A DNA stretch of 64,000 nt from Bacteroidales bacterium UBA1181 (GTDB taxonomy: Bacteria; Bacteroidota; Bacteroidia; Bacteroidales; Paludibacteraceae), in NCBI GenBank assembly GCA_002310215.1, contig DBYR01000005.1:92148-156147 (forward strand), in the 5' to 3' direction. The notes under the pieces were generated by a model. The model saw nothing but the letters and a program-made list of their open reading frames with translations. It made no database searches and had not been told where the DNA came from. Of the stretch, positions 36,001-42,668 are shown piece by piece (the stretch's first letter is position 1; each line of letters begins with the position of its first letter). Made by a program: the position numbers and the translations under genes.

Positions 36001-36714
36001 CATCTTCTTCACCTCGAAGAAATCAGGCTTGTCGCCGCTCGCCGGAGCGAACTGCTCGATCTCAGGGCCCTCGTTGAAGGCCACGTTATCCTTGTAGGCG
36101 GAAACAATCTTGTTAGGGTTCTCCGCGGAGGTCTTCTTGATCATTTGGAAGAGGGAAGACTCCTTCTCCTCGCCGTCGATGATGAAGAGACCGCCGAAGA
36201 TCTTATGGCGGCAGTGCTCGGAATTCACCTGAGAGAATCCAAACACCTCACTGTCAGTTAATTTACGTCCTATCTTCTCGCTGACGCTATTCAGGTAGTC
36301 CATCTCCTGTTGGCTCAAGGCCAAGCCCTCCTGTTGGTTATAGGCGGCCAAGTCCTCGATGTAAACGATAGGGTCCGGTTTCTTGTCGATGGTGAAGATC
36401 GTCTGGTCCAGGCCATTGTAGACACGTTGCAGCATCGGGTCATGTTCGGAATCCTTCCCTTTGCAGGCGAAATACTCCTCGATACGACGGATACCCTTCA
36501 GCGCCATGTTCTGGGTGATCTCCACCGCATTAGTACTCCAAGGAGTGATCATTTCACGGCGGGGACCGATAAACCACCCCGCGATATTTTTCTCATCGAC
36601 GAACTCCGCGCCGGAGAAGAGCCATGTGAGCTTCTCCAAGTCCTGAGCGTCAAACTTTTGGTCCGCATCAACAGCTATATAGCCTGCGTCCGCTTTCTTG
36701 AAAAATAGAACCAT
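33025..36714 (-). CDS. purL: Phosphoribosylformylglycinamidine synthase
   Basis: Fourth step of purine synthesis: converts FGAR to FGAM using glutamine and ATP. The 1229-residue protein is the long single-chain form (PurS-, PurL- and PurQ-like parts fused). FGFSQVNSEHCRHKIFGG near 158 and LKAETHNFPTTVEPFNGAATGTGGEIRD-type sequence near 250 mark the synthetase; GGHLNCLSELVESTGG and GIATSIGHAP follow; the C-terminal glutaminase has the nucleophile in SLGICNGCQLMAELELL near 1080 and later His/Glu residues. Length and motifs are normal. It is monocistronic with its own promoter and terminator. Confidence 0.97.
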   Translation of the reverse strand: MVLFFKKADAGYIAVDADQKFDAQDLEKLTWLFSGAEFVDEKNIAGWFIGPRREMITPWSTNAVEITQNMALKGIRRIEEYFACKGKDSEHDPMLQRVYNGLDQTIFTIDKKPDPIVYIEDLAAYNQQEGLALSQQEMDYLNSVSEKIGRKLTDSEVFGFSQVNSEHCRHKIFGGLFIIDGEEKESSLFQMIKKTSAENPNKIVSAYKDNVAFNEGPEIEQFAPASGDKPDFFEVKKMKSVISLKAETHNFPTTVEPFNGAATGTGGEIRDRLGGGKASLPIAGTAVYMTSYPRTEKGRHWEDVLDPRKWLYQTPEQILIKASNGASDFGNKFGQPLICGSLLTYEHAENNKKYAYDKVIMLAGGVGFAKQKDSLKGEPEPGEKVVVMGGDNYRIGMGGGAVSSVETGQYSNAIELNAVQRANPEMQKRVSNVIRTLAESDNNPIVSIHDHGAGGHLNCLSELVESTGGKIDMDKLPIGDPTLSDKEIIGNESQERMGFLVKDKDIDLIKRIADRERAPMYVVGETTGDMQFVFQRANGDQPINLRLDYMIGKPPRTVIKDNTVVEKFAPVQTDDKNIQKYINDVLQLESVACKDWLTNKVDRSVTGKIAHQQCAGELQLPLNDLGAVALDYRGKSGIATSIGHAPSAALVDPAAGSVLAISEALTNIVWAPLADGLASVSLSANWMWPCKNPGEDARLYKAVEACSDFACELGVNIPTGKDSLSMTQKYGEDKVFSPGTVIISAGAEVSDVRRIVSPVLINKKDSYIYHIDFSYDALNLGGSAMAATLNKVGDTVPTVKDAEYFADAFEAVQELINKNLILAGHDISEGGMITALLEMCFANTKGGLKVNLKDLPEPSLTKILFSENPGVLIQVEHKAEVEKILHNAGVGFAMIAKPTEERTIVVEKDGKKEVFDIDALRDVWYKSSYLLDRKQSGEACAKERYENYKKQPLQFKFDESFSGKLGKMGLTADRKRRSGVKAAIIREKGTNGEREMAYSLYLAGFDVKDVHMTDLTSGRETLEDVNMIVFCGGFSNSDVLGSAKGWAGGFRYSEKAKETLAKFYAREDTLSLGICNGCQLMAELELLYPEHEKKHKMLHNNSHKFESNFVGLTIPENDSVMFGSLSGSKLGVWVAHGEGKFDFPYAESEYNVIAKYTYEGYPANPNGSMYNVAGVCSKDGRHLAMMPHLERAIFPWQWAYYPEDRKAVDEVTPWLEAFVNARKWIENKK

Positions 36715-36756
36715 CTATGATTTAGTTTATGTATGATATCATCAATTAACTAACCG

Positions 36757-36764
36757 CGAAATTA
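36757..36764 (-). promoter_or_regulatory. Promoter -7 box variant (TAATTTCG) for purL
   Basis: On the minus strand TAATTTCGCGG lies 42 bases before the purL ATG, identical over 11 bases to the string before the ABC-F gene. Confidence 0.45.
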
Positions 36765-36903
36765 GGCATAATTTTAGAGTTTGGCAAATCCAAAGGAGCA
36801 TGAAAATCCGTCATTCATTTTCGGCAAATTTCCAAACATATATTGGGGGTGAAAATTGGCAGGTGGTGTTCGGTTATTCGTTTTTTACCGTTCCATTGTA
36901 GAA

Positions 36904-36925
36904 GAGACGATGTGCACATCGTCTC
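36904..36925. repeat. 22-base perfect palindrome
   Basis: GAGACGATGTG joined directly to its reverse complement CACATCGTCTC. GAGACG...CGTCTC palindromes are a common type of dispersed intergenic repeat in Bacteroidota and cyanobacteria, as I recall; only one full copy is in this window. Confidence 0.7.
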
Positions 36926-37029
36926 ACATGCACATCATCTCCACAACCAACGGACGGGAATCCGTCACATCCGTAAAGATAGTGAATTTCTCGGTTCACA
37001 TCATTGGCAAAGACCTGTTTTGCATCTAT

Positions 37030-37371
37030 TTATATTTGCGAAGGGTCACCTGGCACAATAACAAATAACGCATTATCACATGAAGGATAATTAGACACGA
37101 AATCATATGCCTTTTCACAGCTTCTTATAACATAATCGCTGTACGGCTCTGACTCTTGCCAATCATAAAACCAGTTGGCATAAGCCGGGACTATCGTGCC
37201 ACCATCACGCACGTACACATCCCCTCCGAGAATTGGGATCATCTTGTTCCTAAGCAAACTTATCACTTTTAGTGAACCCTCTTTAGGGAATGCATACTCA
37301 TTCGCCCCTATATCGCCCAAATAATAGGATGTGCCAATCTCTTCTATATCGATTATTTCTTCTAAAAGCAT
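37030..37371 (-). CDS. Imm40-like immunity protein (orphan)
   Basis: A 113-residue protein that I match to the Imm40 immunity family of polymorphic toxin systems. The clue is the stretch ILGGDVYVRDGGTIVPAYANWFYDW (in parts, about 46-70), followed by SDYVIRSCEKAYDFVSNYP. Imm40 proteins usually protect against a cognate secreted toxin encoded next door, but no toxin gene is seen here. It lies just upstream of no gene in its direction and 15 bases after the TSCPD gene. It may be an orphan immunity gene protecting against neighbours' toxins. Confidence 0.6.
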   Translation of the reverse strand: MLLEEIIDIEEIGTSYYLGDIGANEYAFPKEGSLKVISLLRNKMIPILGGDVYVRDGGTIVPAYANWFYDWQESEPYSDYVIRSCEKAYDFVSNYPSCDNALFVIVPGDPSQI

Positions 37372-37386
37372 CTAATACTTAGCCTA

Positions 37387-37635
37387 TTACAGGAAAGTCT
37401 CCAACGCATGCGCCAGCTGGTCCGGGCAAGAGGTGCCGCGACCGCCGCAGTCGATGCCCTTCATCCTCGAGATGGCATCCTCCACCTTCATACCCTTCAC
37501 AAGCGCGGCGATGCCCTGCGTGTTGCCATGGCAACCACCCATGAAACGAACCTCCTTGATGATTCCGTCTTCCACCGTCACATTGATGAATCTTGAGCAT
37601 GTGCCCACACACTCGTATGTCTTATTCATTTCCAT
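37387..37635 (-). CDS. TSCPD domain-containing protein
   Basis: An 82-residue protein consisting of one TSCPD domain, found also at the C-terminus of some vitamin B12-dependent ribonucleotide reductases. Conserved Cys residues are in YECVGTCSRFINV, MGGCHGNTQGIAALVKGM, and the signature GIDCGGRGTSCPDQLAHAL. Four to five cysteines suggest metal binding. No reductase gene is next to it. Function of the stand-alone form is not established to my knowledge. Confidence 0.88.
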   Translation of the reverse strand: MEMNKTYECVGTCSRFINVTVEDGIIKEVRFMGGCHGNTQGIAALVKGMKVEDAISRMKGIDCGGRGTSCPDQLAHALETFL

Positions 37636-37660
37636 AGCCTCAAATAATATACTGTTTCCA

Positions 37661-37668
37661 CAAAGGTA
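37661..37668 (-). promoter_or_regulatory. Promoter -7 box (TACCTTTG) for the TSCPD gene
   Basis: On the minus strand TACCTTTGTGG lies 25 bases before the ATG at 37635. Confidence 0.55.
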
Positions 37669-37770
37669 ATAATTGTTTCCTTATTCCCTTAACACTTTGG
37701 GCACAATGTCAAATTGCCTGTTGAGATTGTCGCAGAGAGGAGAGGGGACTTTGCCATTTCGTTGTTAATG

Positions 37771-37811
37771 ACCCAAAAGAAGGGCGCGCCAATGATCTTT
37801 TGGCACGCCCT
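37771..37811 (-). terminator. Rho-independent terminator after the BspA-like gene
   Basis: AGGGCGCGCCAA (37781-37792) pairs with TTGGCACGCCCT (37800-37811) with one mismatch. On the minus strand it is followed by TCTTTTGGG, so it ends transcripts of the leucine-rich repeat gene. Confidence 0.7.
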
Positions 37812-37855
37812 CCCTATTCATTGATGCGACGCTATGTACGCACAGAATCCTTTCG

Positions 37856-39043
37856 TCAACGCACAATGACCTTCTTGGCCACGCCATTCACACTCACCAC
37901 ATATGTACCCGCCCGCACAGGGATTACTGTATGTGGCGCTATTGCCTTGCGTTGGCAGACGATTTGACCTGCGAGATTGAGGACGCGTATCTCACCCGTG
38001 GCGTTCCATACAGCGATGGATTGCTCCGCGCCATAGATCTCTACGTCCGTTGAGGCGAGACATTTAACACCCGCAGTGGTGCCCCAATGAACATTAAGGG
38101 GCAGTTCGCTGCCAACATCCTCGAATGCATAGCCATAGAACAGAATCCAGCCCTCCGGTTCTTCTTTCGCTTCACAGTAAATGGCGTTTTCCGGATGGTC
38201 GGGATCCATCAACTTTCCACAACCCTCAAACGCACCTTCCTGAATTGTTTCAACAGAAATAGGAATGTAAACGCGGGTAAGGTTGCTACAAAGGAAGAAG
38301 GCTCTTTGCCCAATGCTTTTGACAGAATTAGGTATCACTATGGAAGTAATGCCCTCACAATACTCGAACGCACCTGTTTCAATATACGTCACCGAATTAG
38401 GAAGCTCAATGGACGTTAGGTTCTTGCAACCCTCAAATGCGAACCAGTCTATACCCTTGAGGGAATCAGGAAACGTAATGGAGGTCAACCCGCAAAATGA
38501 GAAGGCGAATCCACCGATGTGTTTGAGGGTTTTGGGGAGATCCACGGTTTCCAAATTACTGCAACTTTGGAATGCATAATCACGAATATCCGTAACGGAG
38601 TTAGGTATCGTAACGGATCGTAGGCTTGCGCATCCGGAAAATGCGGCATCCTTTATTATAGTGACAGAATTTGGTATGGTGACGGAGGTCAGGCTATCAC
38701 ATAGTTCAAACGCAGCTTCTCCAATTGTCGTGACGGTATTTGGTATGGTGACAGAGGTTAGTCTGTTGCAATACTGGAATCCATTGCGTTCAATAGAGGT
38801 GACTTTGTATGTCTCGCCCTCGAACTCGAATTCTCCTGGAATGTCCAAATTACCCAATAATCCACTGCCAACAAAATTCACTGCATGTACGGCAACCTCC
38901 TGCTTTGTTGGATCAGTTATCGTATATTCCAAGTTCTCAAAGACAAACGCCTCCGATATGGTAGGTATGGCTGAAAAAGCGAGACAACTCAACCAATAAA
39001 GAAGATGATGTCTCCTTGCTGAAGGTGTAAACGTTTTATTCAT
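37856..39043 (-). CDS. BspA-type leucine-rich repeat surface protein with probable type IX sorting domain
   Basis: A 395-residue exported protein. The N-terminus has a hydrophobic signal (HHLLYWLSCLAFSAIPTISEA, about 14-34). The middle (about 75-285) carries at least nine LRR_5/BspA-type repeats of about 23 residues, pattern LTSVTIPNSVTxIGxxAFxxC. The last 75 residues form a beta-rich domain ending in GTYVVSVNGVAKKVIVR, which resembles the type A C-terminal sorting domain of type IX secretion cargo. In other oral and gut Bacteroidota such proteins mediate binding to host proteins or other bacteria; that role is inferred. Confidence 0.8.
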   Translation of the reverse strand: MNKTFTPSARRHHLLYWLSCLAFSAIPTISEAFVFENLEYTITDPTKQEVAVHAVNFVGSGLLGNLDIPGEFEFEGETYKVTSIERNGFQYCNRLTSVTIPNTVTTIGEAAFELCDSLTSVTIPNSVTIIKDAAFSGCASLRSVTIPNSVTDIRDYAFQSCSNLETVDLPKTLKHIGGFAFSFCGLTSITFPDSLKGIDWFAFEGCKNLTSIELPNSVTYIETGAFEYCEGITSIVIPNSVKSIGQRAFFLCSNLTRVYIPISVETIQEGAFEGCGKLMDPDHPENAIYCEAKEEPEGWILFYGYAFEDVGSELPLNVHWGTTAGVKCLASTDVEIYGAEQSIAVWNATGEIRVLNLAGQIVCQRKAIAPHTVIPVRAGTYVVSVNGVAKKVIVR

Positions 39044-39133
39044 GCTGTATCCAATTTATGTTAATATTCTTGTTTGTTTCGTCATCATAAACGGCTTCAC
39101 TACGATCGCCAACCCTAAAGTGCAACAATTGCC

Positions 39134-39141
39134 CAAATATA
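39134..39141 (-). promoter_or_regulatory. Promoter -7 box (TATATTTG) for the BspA-like gene
   Basis: On the minus strand TATATTTGGGC lies about 90 bases before ATG 39043, leaving a leader of about 85 bases. Confidence 0.5.
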
Positions 39142-39256
39142 TTGATTTTTCCCCGAATATTGCTATATGTATGCAGGAAAATTTATCTCGCTAATGTTTT
39201 AAGGAGCGTGAAATGTATCGTCAGATGCTAAATTTTATGTTAAAAATATTAAACAA

Positions 39257-39288
39257 TTATGTTATGTAACATAAAAACGCTATATTTG
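39257..39288 (+). promoter_or_regulatory. Inverted-repeat operator-like site plus -7 box (copy 1)
   Basis: TTATGTT-ATGT-AACATAA (39257-39274) stands where a -33 element should be, 6 bases before the -7 box TATATTTG (39281-39288). Copy 2 at 53847-53882 (-) has the same inverted repeat with the spacer GTAC, 10 bases before TATCTTTG. The block AAAAATATTwwACAATTATGTT upstream is also shared. This suggests binding by a dimeric regulator that replaces normal -33 recognition. Confidence 0.6.
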
Positions 39289-39294
39289 CATCGT

Positions 39295-39428
39295 GTTTTT
39301 CATGGTATTAGATTTAAAGTTGAGAAGAAGATGTCGGGATGACATTTGATTTTCCGATCTAGGCCGACTATGATTCTAAGCATATACTACACAAAAAAAG
39401 GAGACCGTTTGGCCTCCTTTTATTTTTA
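39295..39428 (+). ncRNA. Candidate small RNA or micro-ORF transcript, copy 1
   Basis: Starts about 7 bases after TATATTTG. The leader CATCGTGTTTTTCATGGTATTAGATTTAA is shared with copy 2 on the other strand at 53769-53840, followed by a hairpin ATGTC-GGGAT-GACAT (39331-39345) whose core is also shared. A bidirectional terminator at 39393-39428 can end the transcript at about 135 bases. A 15-codon ORF (39302-39349) starts MVLDLKL. Promoter at one end and terminator at the other recall the Bacteroidales-1 RNA motif as I remember it, but I could not test this. Strand and ends are inferred. Confidence 0.5.
39393..39428. terminator. Bidirectional terminator
   Basis: AAAAGGAG-x-CC pairs with GG-x-CTCCTTTT around the loop GTTT (39396-39421), with T-rich sequence on both sides. 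It ends the minus-strand outer-membrane protein gene and probably the + strand RNA of copy 1. Confidence 0.75.
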
Positions 39429-39472
39429 ACGGACATGAATCTGTTTAGACTCGTGTCGTTACGTTATATGAT

Positions 39473-40150
39473 TTAAAATTTGAACCCGAGGAAGATTCTG
39501 AATGAACCTGTACGGTATTTTTCTCCGACGAGTGACTCAACTGCGTCGTCTCCCCAGTCTTGGTATTTCAGCTTGCCGCCCTTAATCTCGAAACCAGCCT
39601 GGAACACTTTGTATCTGTAAGCGGCTCCAATTCTGTGGGAAGCGCCAAAAGCGTAGGAGGTGTTGGAATCGTCAGTAGATCCGGATTTGGCGGACATCAA
39701 CAACACATTAGGCATAATGTTGTAGTACAAATCGACCGCCATTTTCTCGTCGAAGTAGTATGTGCCAAGCACACCACCACCCAACGCACTCATGTCGAAG
39801 TATTTAGTCTTATCTGTTATGGTAACTTCTTTTCCGTTCACTTGTCCGTTATGTTTAAGCTTCAGGCATGCGTATGACATGTCTAACCAACGCACATTGA
39901 TGGCGATGCCAAGATTCTTCGGCTTAGCCACATACCAACGGCTATCTAATGCGAAGCCTAATGTAGGGGATGCCTTAGGTCCGCCTTCCCTTGCCGCATC
40001 CAAAATGCTTGGCAAGTCAATCTGTCCATAATTTTCACCGTGTAAACCCACAAACAATTTTACTCCAATACCATTATCCTCGCCTTGAGGGCCTGCATAC
40101 GTACTGAAGCCTGCCAAAAGGCTTAAAGCCAATACCACTAATTTTTTCAT
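39473..40150 (-). CDS. Outer-membrane beta-barrel protein of unknown function
   Basis: A 225-residue protein with a signal peptide (MKKLVVLALSLLAGFSTYAG) and a beta-rich body with alternating aromatic residues (IGAAYRYKVFQAGFEIKGG), ending in FRIFLGFKF. A terminal Phe is the signal recognised by the Bam complex for outer-membrane insertion. Size suggests an 8-10 stranded barrel. I recognise no specific family. It is monocistronic with its own promoter and terminator. Confidence 0.7.
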   Translation of the reverse strand: MKKLVVLALSLLAGFSTYAGPQGEDNGIGVKLFVGLHGENYGQIDLPSILDAAREGGPKASPTLGFALDSRWYVAKPKNLGIAINVRWLDMSYACLKLKHNGQVNGKEVTITDKTKYFDMSALGGGVLGTYYFDEKMAVDLYYNIMPNVLLMSAKSGSTDDSNTSYAFGASHRIGAAYRYKVFQAGFEIKGGKLKYQDWGDDAVESLVGEKYRTGSFRIFLGFKF

Positions 40151-40196
40151 TTCATAAAAAATTTTAAGTGATTAATAATTCGTTTAAATATCAGAA

Positions 40197-40204
40197 CAAA
40201 ATTA
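40197..40204 (-). promoter_or_regulatory. Promoter -7 box (TAATTTTG) for the outer-membrane protein gene
   Basis: On the minus strand TAATTTTGTTC lies 46 bases before ATG 40150. Confidence 0.5.
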
Positions 40205-40254
40205 AGCATTATTTAAATACGTTGTACCTTCTGTGTTAACAAAACAAAATATAT

Positions 40255-40382
40255 AATTCTTAATTCTAAATGGACTTCGTCGAGTTACCGTCTCATAACT
40301 CTTAATTGACTACGTCGAACTATCGTTTCTTAACTCATAACTTTTAATTCTTAATTCTTAACTCTTAATTCTTAATTCAATA
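40255..40382. repeat. AATTCTTAATTC tracts with inverted copy of the 19-base repeat
   Basis: Contains TAATTGACTACGTCGAACT (40303-40321), the exact reverse complement of the 19-base repeat at 28812 and 28934, a degenerate copy nearby (GACTTCGTCGAGTTA, about 40273-40287), and several CTTAATTCTTAA units. It lies directly upstream of the HelD-like gene promoter. Confidence 0.7.
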
Positions 40383-40391
40383 TAGAATGTA

Positions 40392-40399
40392 TACCTTTG
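40392..40399 (+). promoter_or_regulatory. Promoter -7 box (TACCTTTG) deciding the HelD-like start
   Basis: TATACCTTTGCGG lies between the in-frame ATG at 40387 and the ATG at 40423. Transcription would start near 40406, so 40423 must be the start codon. The same 13-base string precedes the esterase gene (42602-42614). Confidence 0.6.
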
Positions 40400-40422
40400 C
40401 GGATGAAAAAAAATTTACGGAC

Positions 40423-42480
40423 ATGTCAGTTTTCAATCAAACGGAGAAGGAAGAAGTCGCCTACATGAAGGGCATCATCAAAAAGCTTGGCATCATCATC
40501 ACCAAACTGGACGAGATCATCAACCATAACATCAAAGACCTCAAGGAATACAAAGCCTACCTTTGGGAGAACCAATCGGAGCTGGACCGGGCGGAGAAAA
40601 GTGCGGTGCGCCATAACGTGAGCCAAGCGGTGGAATCGAGCGAGGCCATCATGGAGAGGAAGAAACGAATCCGCAAGATGATGGAAATCCCCTACTTCGG
40701 ACGAATAGACTTCCAAGAGAAGGGCGAGAAAACGGTCCAACCCATCTACGTGGGCATCCACTCCTACTACGACACAGAAACGAACAAGAACGTGATCCAC
40801 GACTGGCGAGCACCCATCTCCACTATGTTCTACGACTACGAGACCGGTCCGGCGCATTACGACGCACCGCAGGGTAGGGTGGAGGGCGCCATCTCCCTGA
40901 AAAGGCAATACCGCATCCGCCGCTCCGTCATGGAGTTCATGCTGGAGAGCTCCGTCAACATCCAGGACGAGGTGCTGCAGAAAGAGCTCAGCAGTACCTC
41001 CGACGAGCGCATGAAGAACATCGTGGCGACCATTCAGCGTGAGCAGAACCAGATCATACGCAACGAGGAGGCGAAGACCCTCATCATCCAGGGTGTGGCA
41101 GGCTCCGGGAAAACATCCATCGCCTTGCACCGCGTCGCCTACATCCTCTATAGACACAAGGGAGAGGTGACCTCCAAGGATATCCTCATCATCTCCCCGA
41201 ACAAAGTATTCGCGGACTATATCTCCAACGTGCTGCCGGAGCTCGGCGAGGAGACCATCGAGGAGTGCGGTTTCGAGGAACTGATGGACAAGCAACTGCA
41301 GGGCAAATATAAGTTCCAGACCTTCTTCGAACAAGTAACGGAAATCCTGGAGAAGAACGACGAAGCCTTCGTGGAAAGGATACGGTTCAAATCCTCCGTG
41401 GAGTTCATCGAACTGATGAACCGATTCGTCCTCCACGTGGAGAACACCTTCTTCCACCCGACAGATCTGAAAGTGGGCAGGATACCCGTACCGAAAGAGT
41501 ACCTCGACGAACGCTTCAAAGCCTACCATAGGCTTCCGATGCGCGACCGTTTCGAACCGATAGCGAAAGACATCGCCAGGGAGATCGCGGCGGCCACCCG
41601 CACGGAGATCTCCACCACCGACAAGAACAAAATCAAGGCGGAGCTGAAGAAGATGTTCGACGGCAACAGCGACGTGGCGCTCTACCAAGCCTTCTACGAC
41701 TGGCTGGGCCGCCCAGACCTCTACAAGAGAGGGAAGAACCGCCAATTGGAATATGCGGACGTGGCGCCATTCCTCTACCTGAAGATCTTGATGGAGGGCG
41801 TAAAGGAGAAACTGCCGATCAAGCACCTCCTGGTGGACGAGATGCAGGACTACACCCCTATCCAGTACAAGGTGCTCTCCATCCTCTTCCCATGCAAGAA
41901 GACGATCCTTGGAGATGCACTGCAATCCGTAAACCCTTATAGTTCAACCACCTATATGCAAATACGGGACGTCTTGAAGGATGCGGAGGTGATGAAGCTC
42001 TGCAAAAGCTACCGTTCCTCCTACGAGATCACCTCGTTCGCCCAAAAGATCTCCAAGAGCGAGGACCTGCAGGCCATCGAACGACACGGCGAGGAGCCTG
42101 TCATCAAGTCATTCAAGAAGAGCGATGAGGAACTCGCATACCTGAAACAAGTCGTGGCGGAGCACATCGGGCAAGCCACCTCCATCGGCTTCATCTGCAA
42201 GACGGAGAAAGAGGCGGTCAAACTGCACCAGCAACTCTCGGAAGAGACCGACCAGGTGTGCCTGCTCTCCAGCGAGAGCTCCGCCTTCACCAACGGTATC
42301 ATCGTGACCACCGCCCACACGGCCAAGGGTCTGGAGTTCGATGAGGTCGTAGTGCCTTACGTAAACGAGAAGGAATACCACACGGAGATGGACCGCAGCC
42401 TACTCTACATCGCCTGCACCCGCGCGATGCACAAACTGACACTTGCCTCGACCGGAGAGATAAGCCATCTCATCCCATAA
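40423..42480 (+). CDS. HelD-like UvrD/Rep-family helicase
   Basis: Superfamily 1 helicase-type ATPase resembling HelD, which in Gram-positive bacteria releases stalled RNA polymerase from DNA. I use the start at 40423 (MSVFNQTEKEEVAYMKGIIK), giving 685 residues. An N-terminal coiled-coil arm (about 1-80) precedes Walker A IIQGVAGSGKTSIALHRVAYI (in parts, about 218-238). Walker B is HLLVDEMQDYTPIQYKVL near 475; motif IV-VI region GIIVTTAHTAKGLEFDEVVV near 630 and LLYIACTRAMHKL near 660 follow. The arm plus a UvrD core fits HelD better than UvrD or Rep. Cellular role in Bacteroidota is not certain. Confidence 0.8.
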   Translation: MSVFNQTEKEEVAYMKGIIKKLGIIITKLDEIINHNIKDLKEYKAYLWENQSELDRAEKSAVRHNVSQAVESSEAIMERKKRIRKMMEIPYFGRIDFQEKGEKTVQPIYVGIHSYYDTETNKNVIHDWRAPISTMFYDYETGPAHYDAPQGRVEGAISLKRQYRIRRSVMEFMLESSVNIQDEVLQKELSSTSDERMKNIVATIQREQNQIIRNEEAKTLIIQGVAGSGKTSIALHRVAYILYRHKGEVTSKDILIISPNKVFADYISNVLPELGEETIEECGFEELMDKQLQGKYKFQTFFEQVTEILEKNDEAFVERIRFKSSVEFIELMNRFVLHVENTFFHPTDLKVGRIPVPKEYLDERFKAYHRLPMRDRFEPIAKDIAREIAAATRTEISTTDKNKIKAELKKMFDGNSDVALYQAFYDWLGRPDLYKRGKNRQLEYADVAPFLYLKILMEGVKEKLPIKHLLVDEMQDYTPIQYKVLSILFPCKKTILGDALQSVNPYSSTTYMQIRDVLKDAEVMKLCKSYRSSYEITSFAQKISKSEDLQAIERHGEEPVIKSFKKSDEELAYLKQVVAEHIGQATSIGFICKTEKEAVKLHQQLSEETDQVCLLSSESSAFTNGIIVTTAHTAKGLEFDEVVVPYVNEKEYHTEMDRSLLYIACTRAMHKLTLASTGEISHLIP

Positions 42481-42603
42481 AAGTACCCGATAAATTTTCT
42501 GCCATTTTTCAAAAAACACGATTCCACCGAGAAATCGGCATGGATTGACTCTCTATTACCATTAATTGAACCCAGTTTCCAAAGCCATAAAAAAGCATGG
42601 GTA

Positions 42604-42611
42604 TACCTTTG
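42604..42611 (+). promoter_or_regulatory. Promoter -7 box (TACCTTTG) for the esterase gene
   Basis: TACCTTTGCGG lies 57 bases before ATG 42669. Confidence 0.55.
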
Positions 42612-42668
42612 CGGCAAATACGAGAAGCACTTGTATTACATCTCTATATGCACTAAAAGTTTAATATC

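Larger units (their letters stand above)
36715..37029. other. Gene-free stretch with a 22-base palindrome
   Basis: No gene is supported in these 315 bases. They hold the purL promoter, and at 36904-36925 a perfect palindrome whose half is GAGACGATGTG, followed by a degenerate second copy (ACATGCACATCATCTCC). It is not followed by a T-run, so it is more like a repeated palindromic element than a terminator. Confidence 0.6.
39044..39472. other. Long intergenic region holding an RNA/micro-ORF unit
   Basis: These 429 bases hold the minus-strand promoter of the BspA-like gene (39134-39141), then the + strand promoter-leader unit at 39241-39345 and the bidirectional terminator at 39393-39428. No ordinary gene is supported. 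Confidence 0.75.

Noticed and set aside
40426..41925. 499-codon open frame on the minus strand inside the HelD-like gene
   Set aside because: Antisense to a gene with clear helicase motifs; low-complexity Leu/Val/His composition and no signal or domain.
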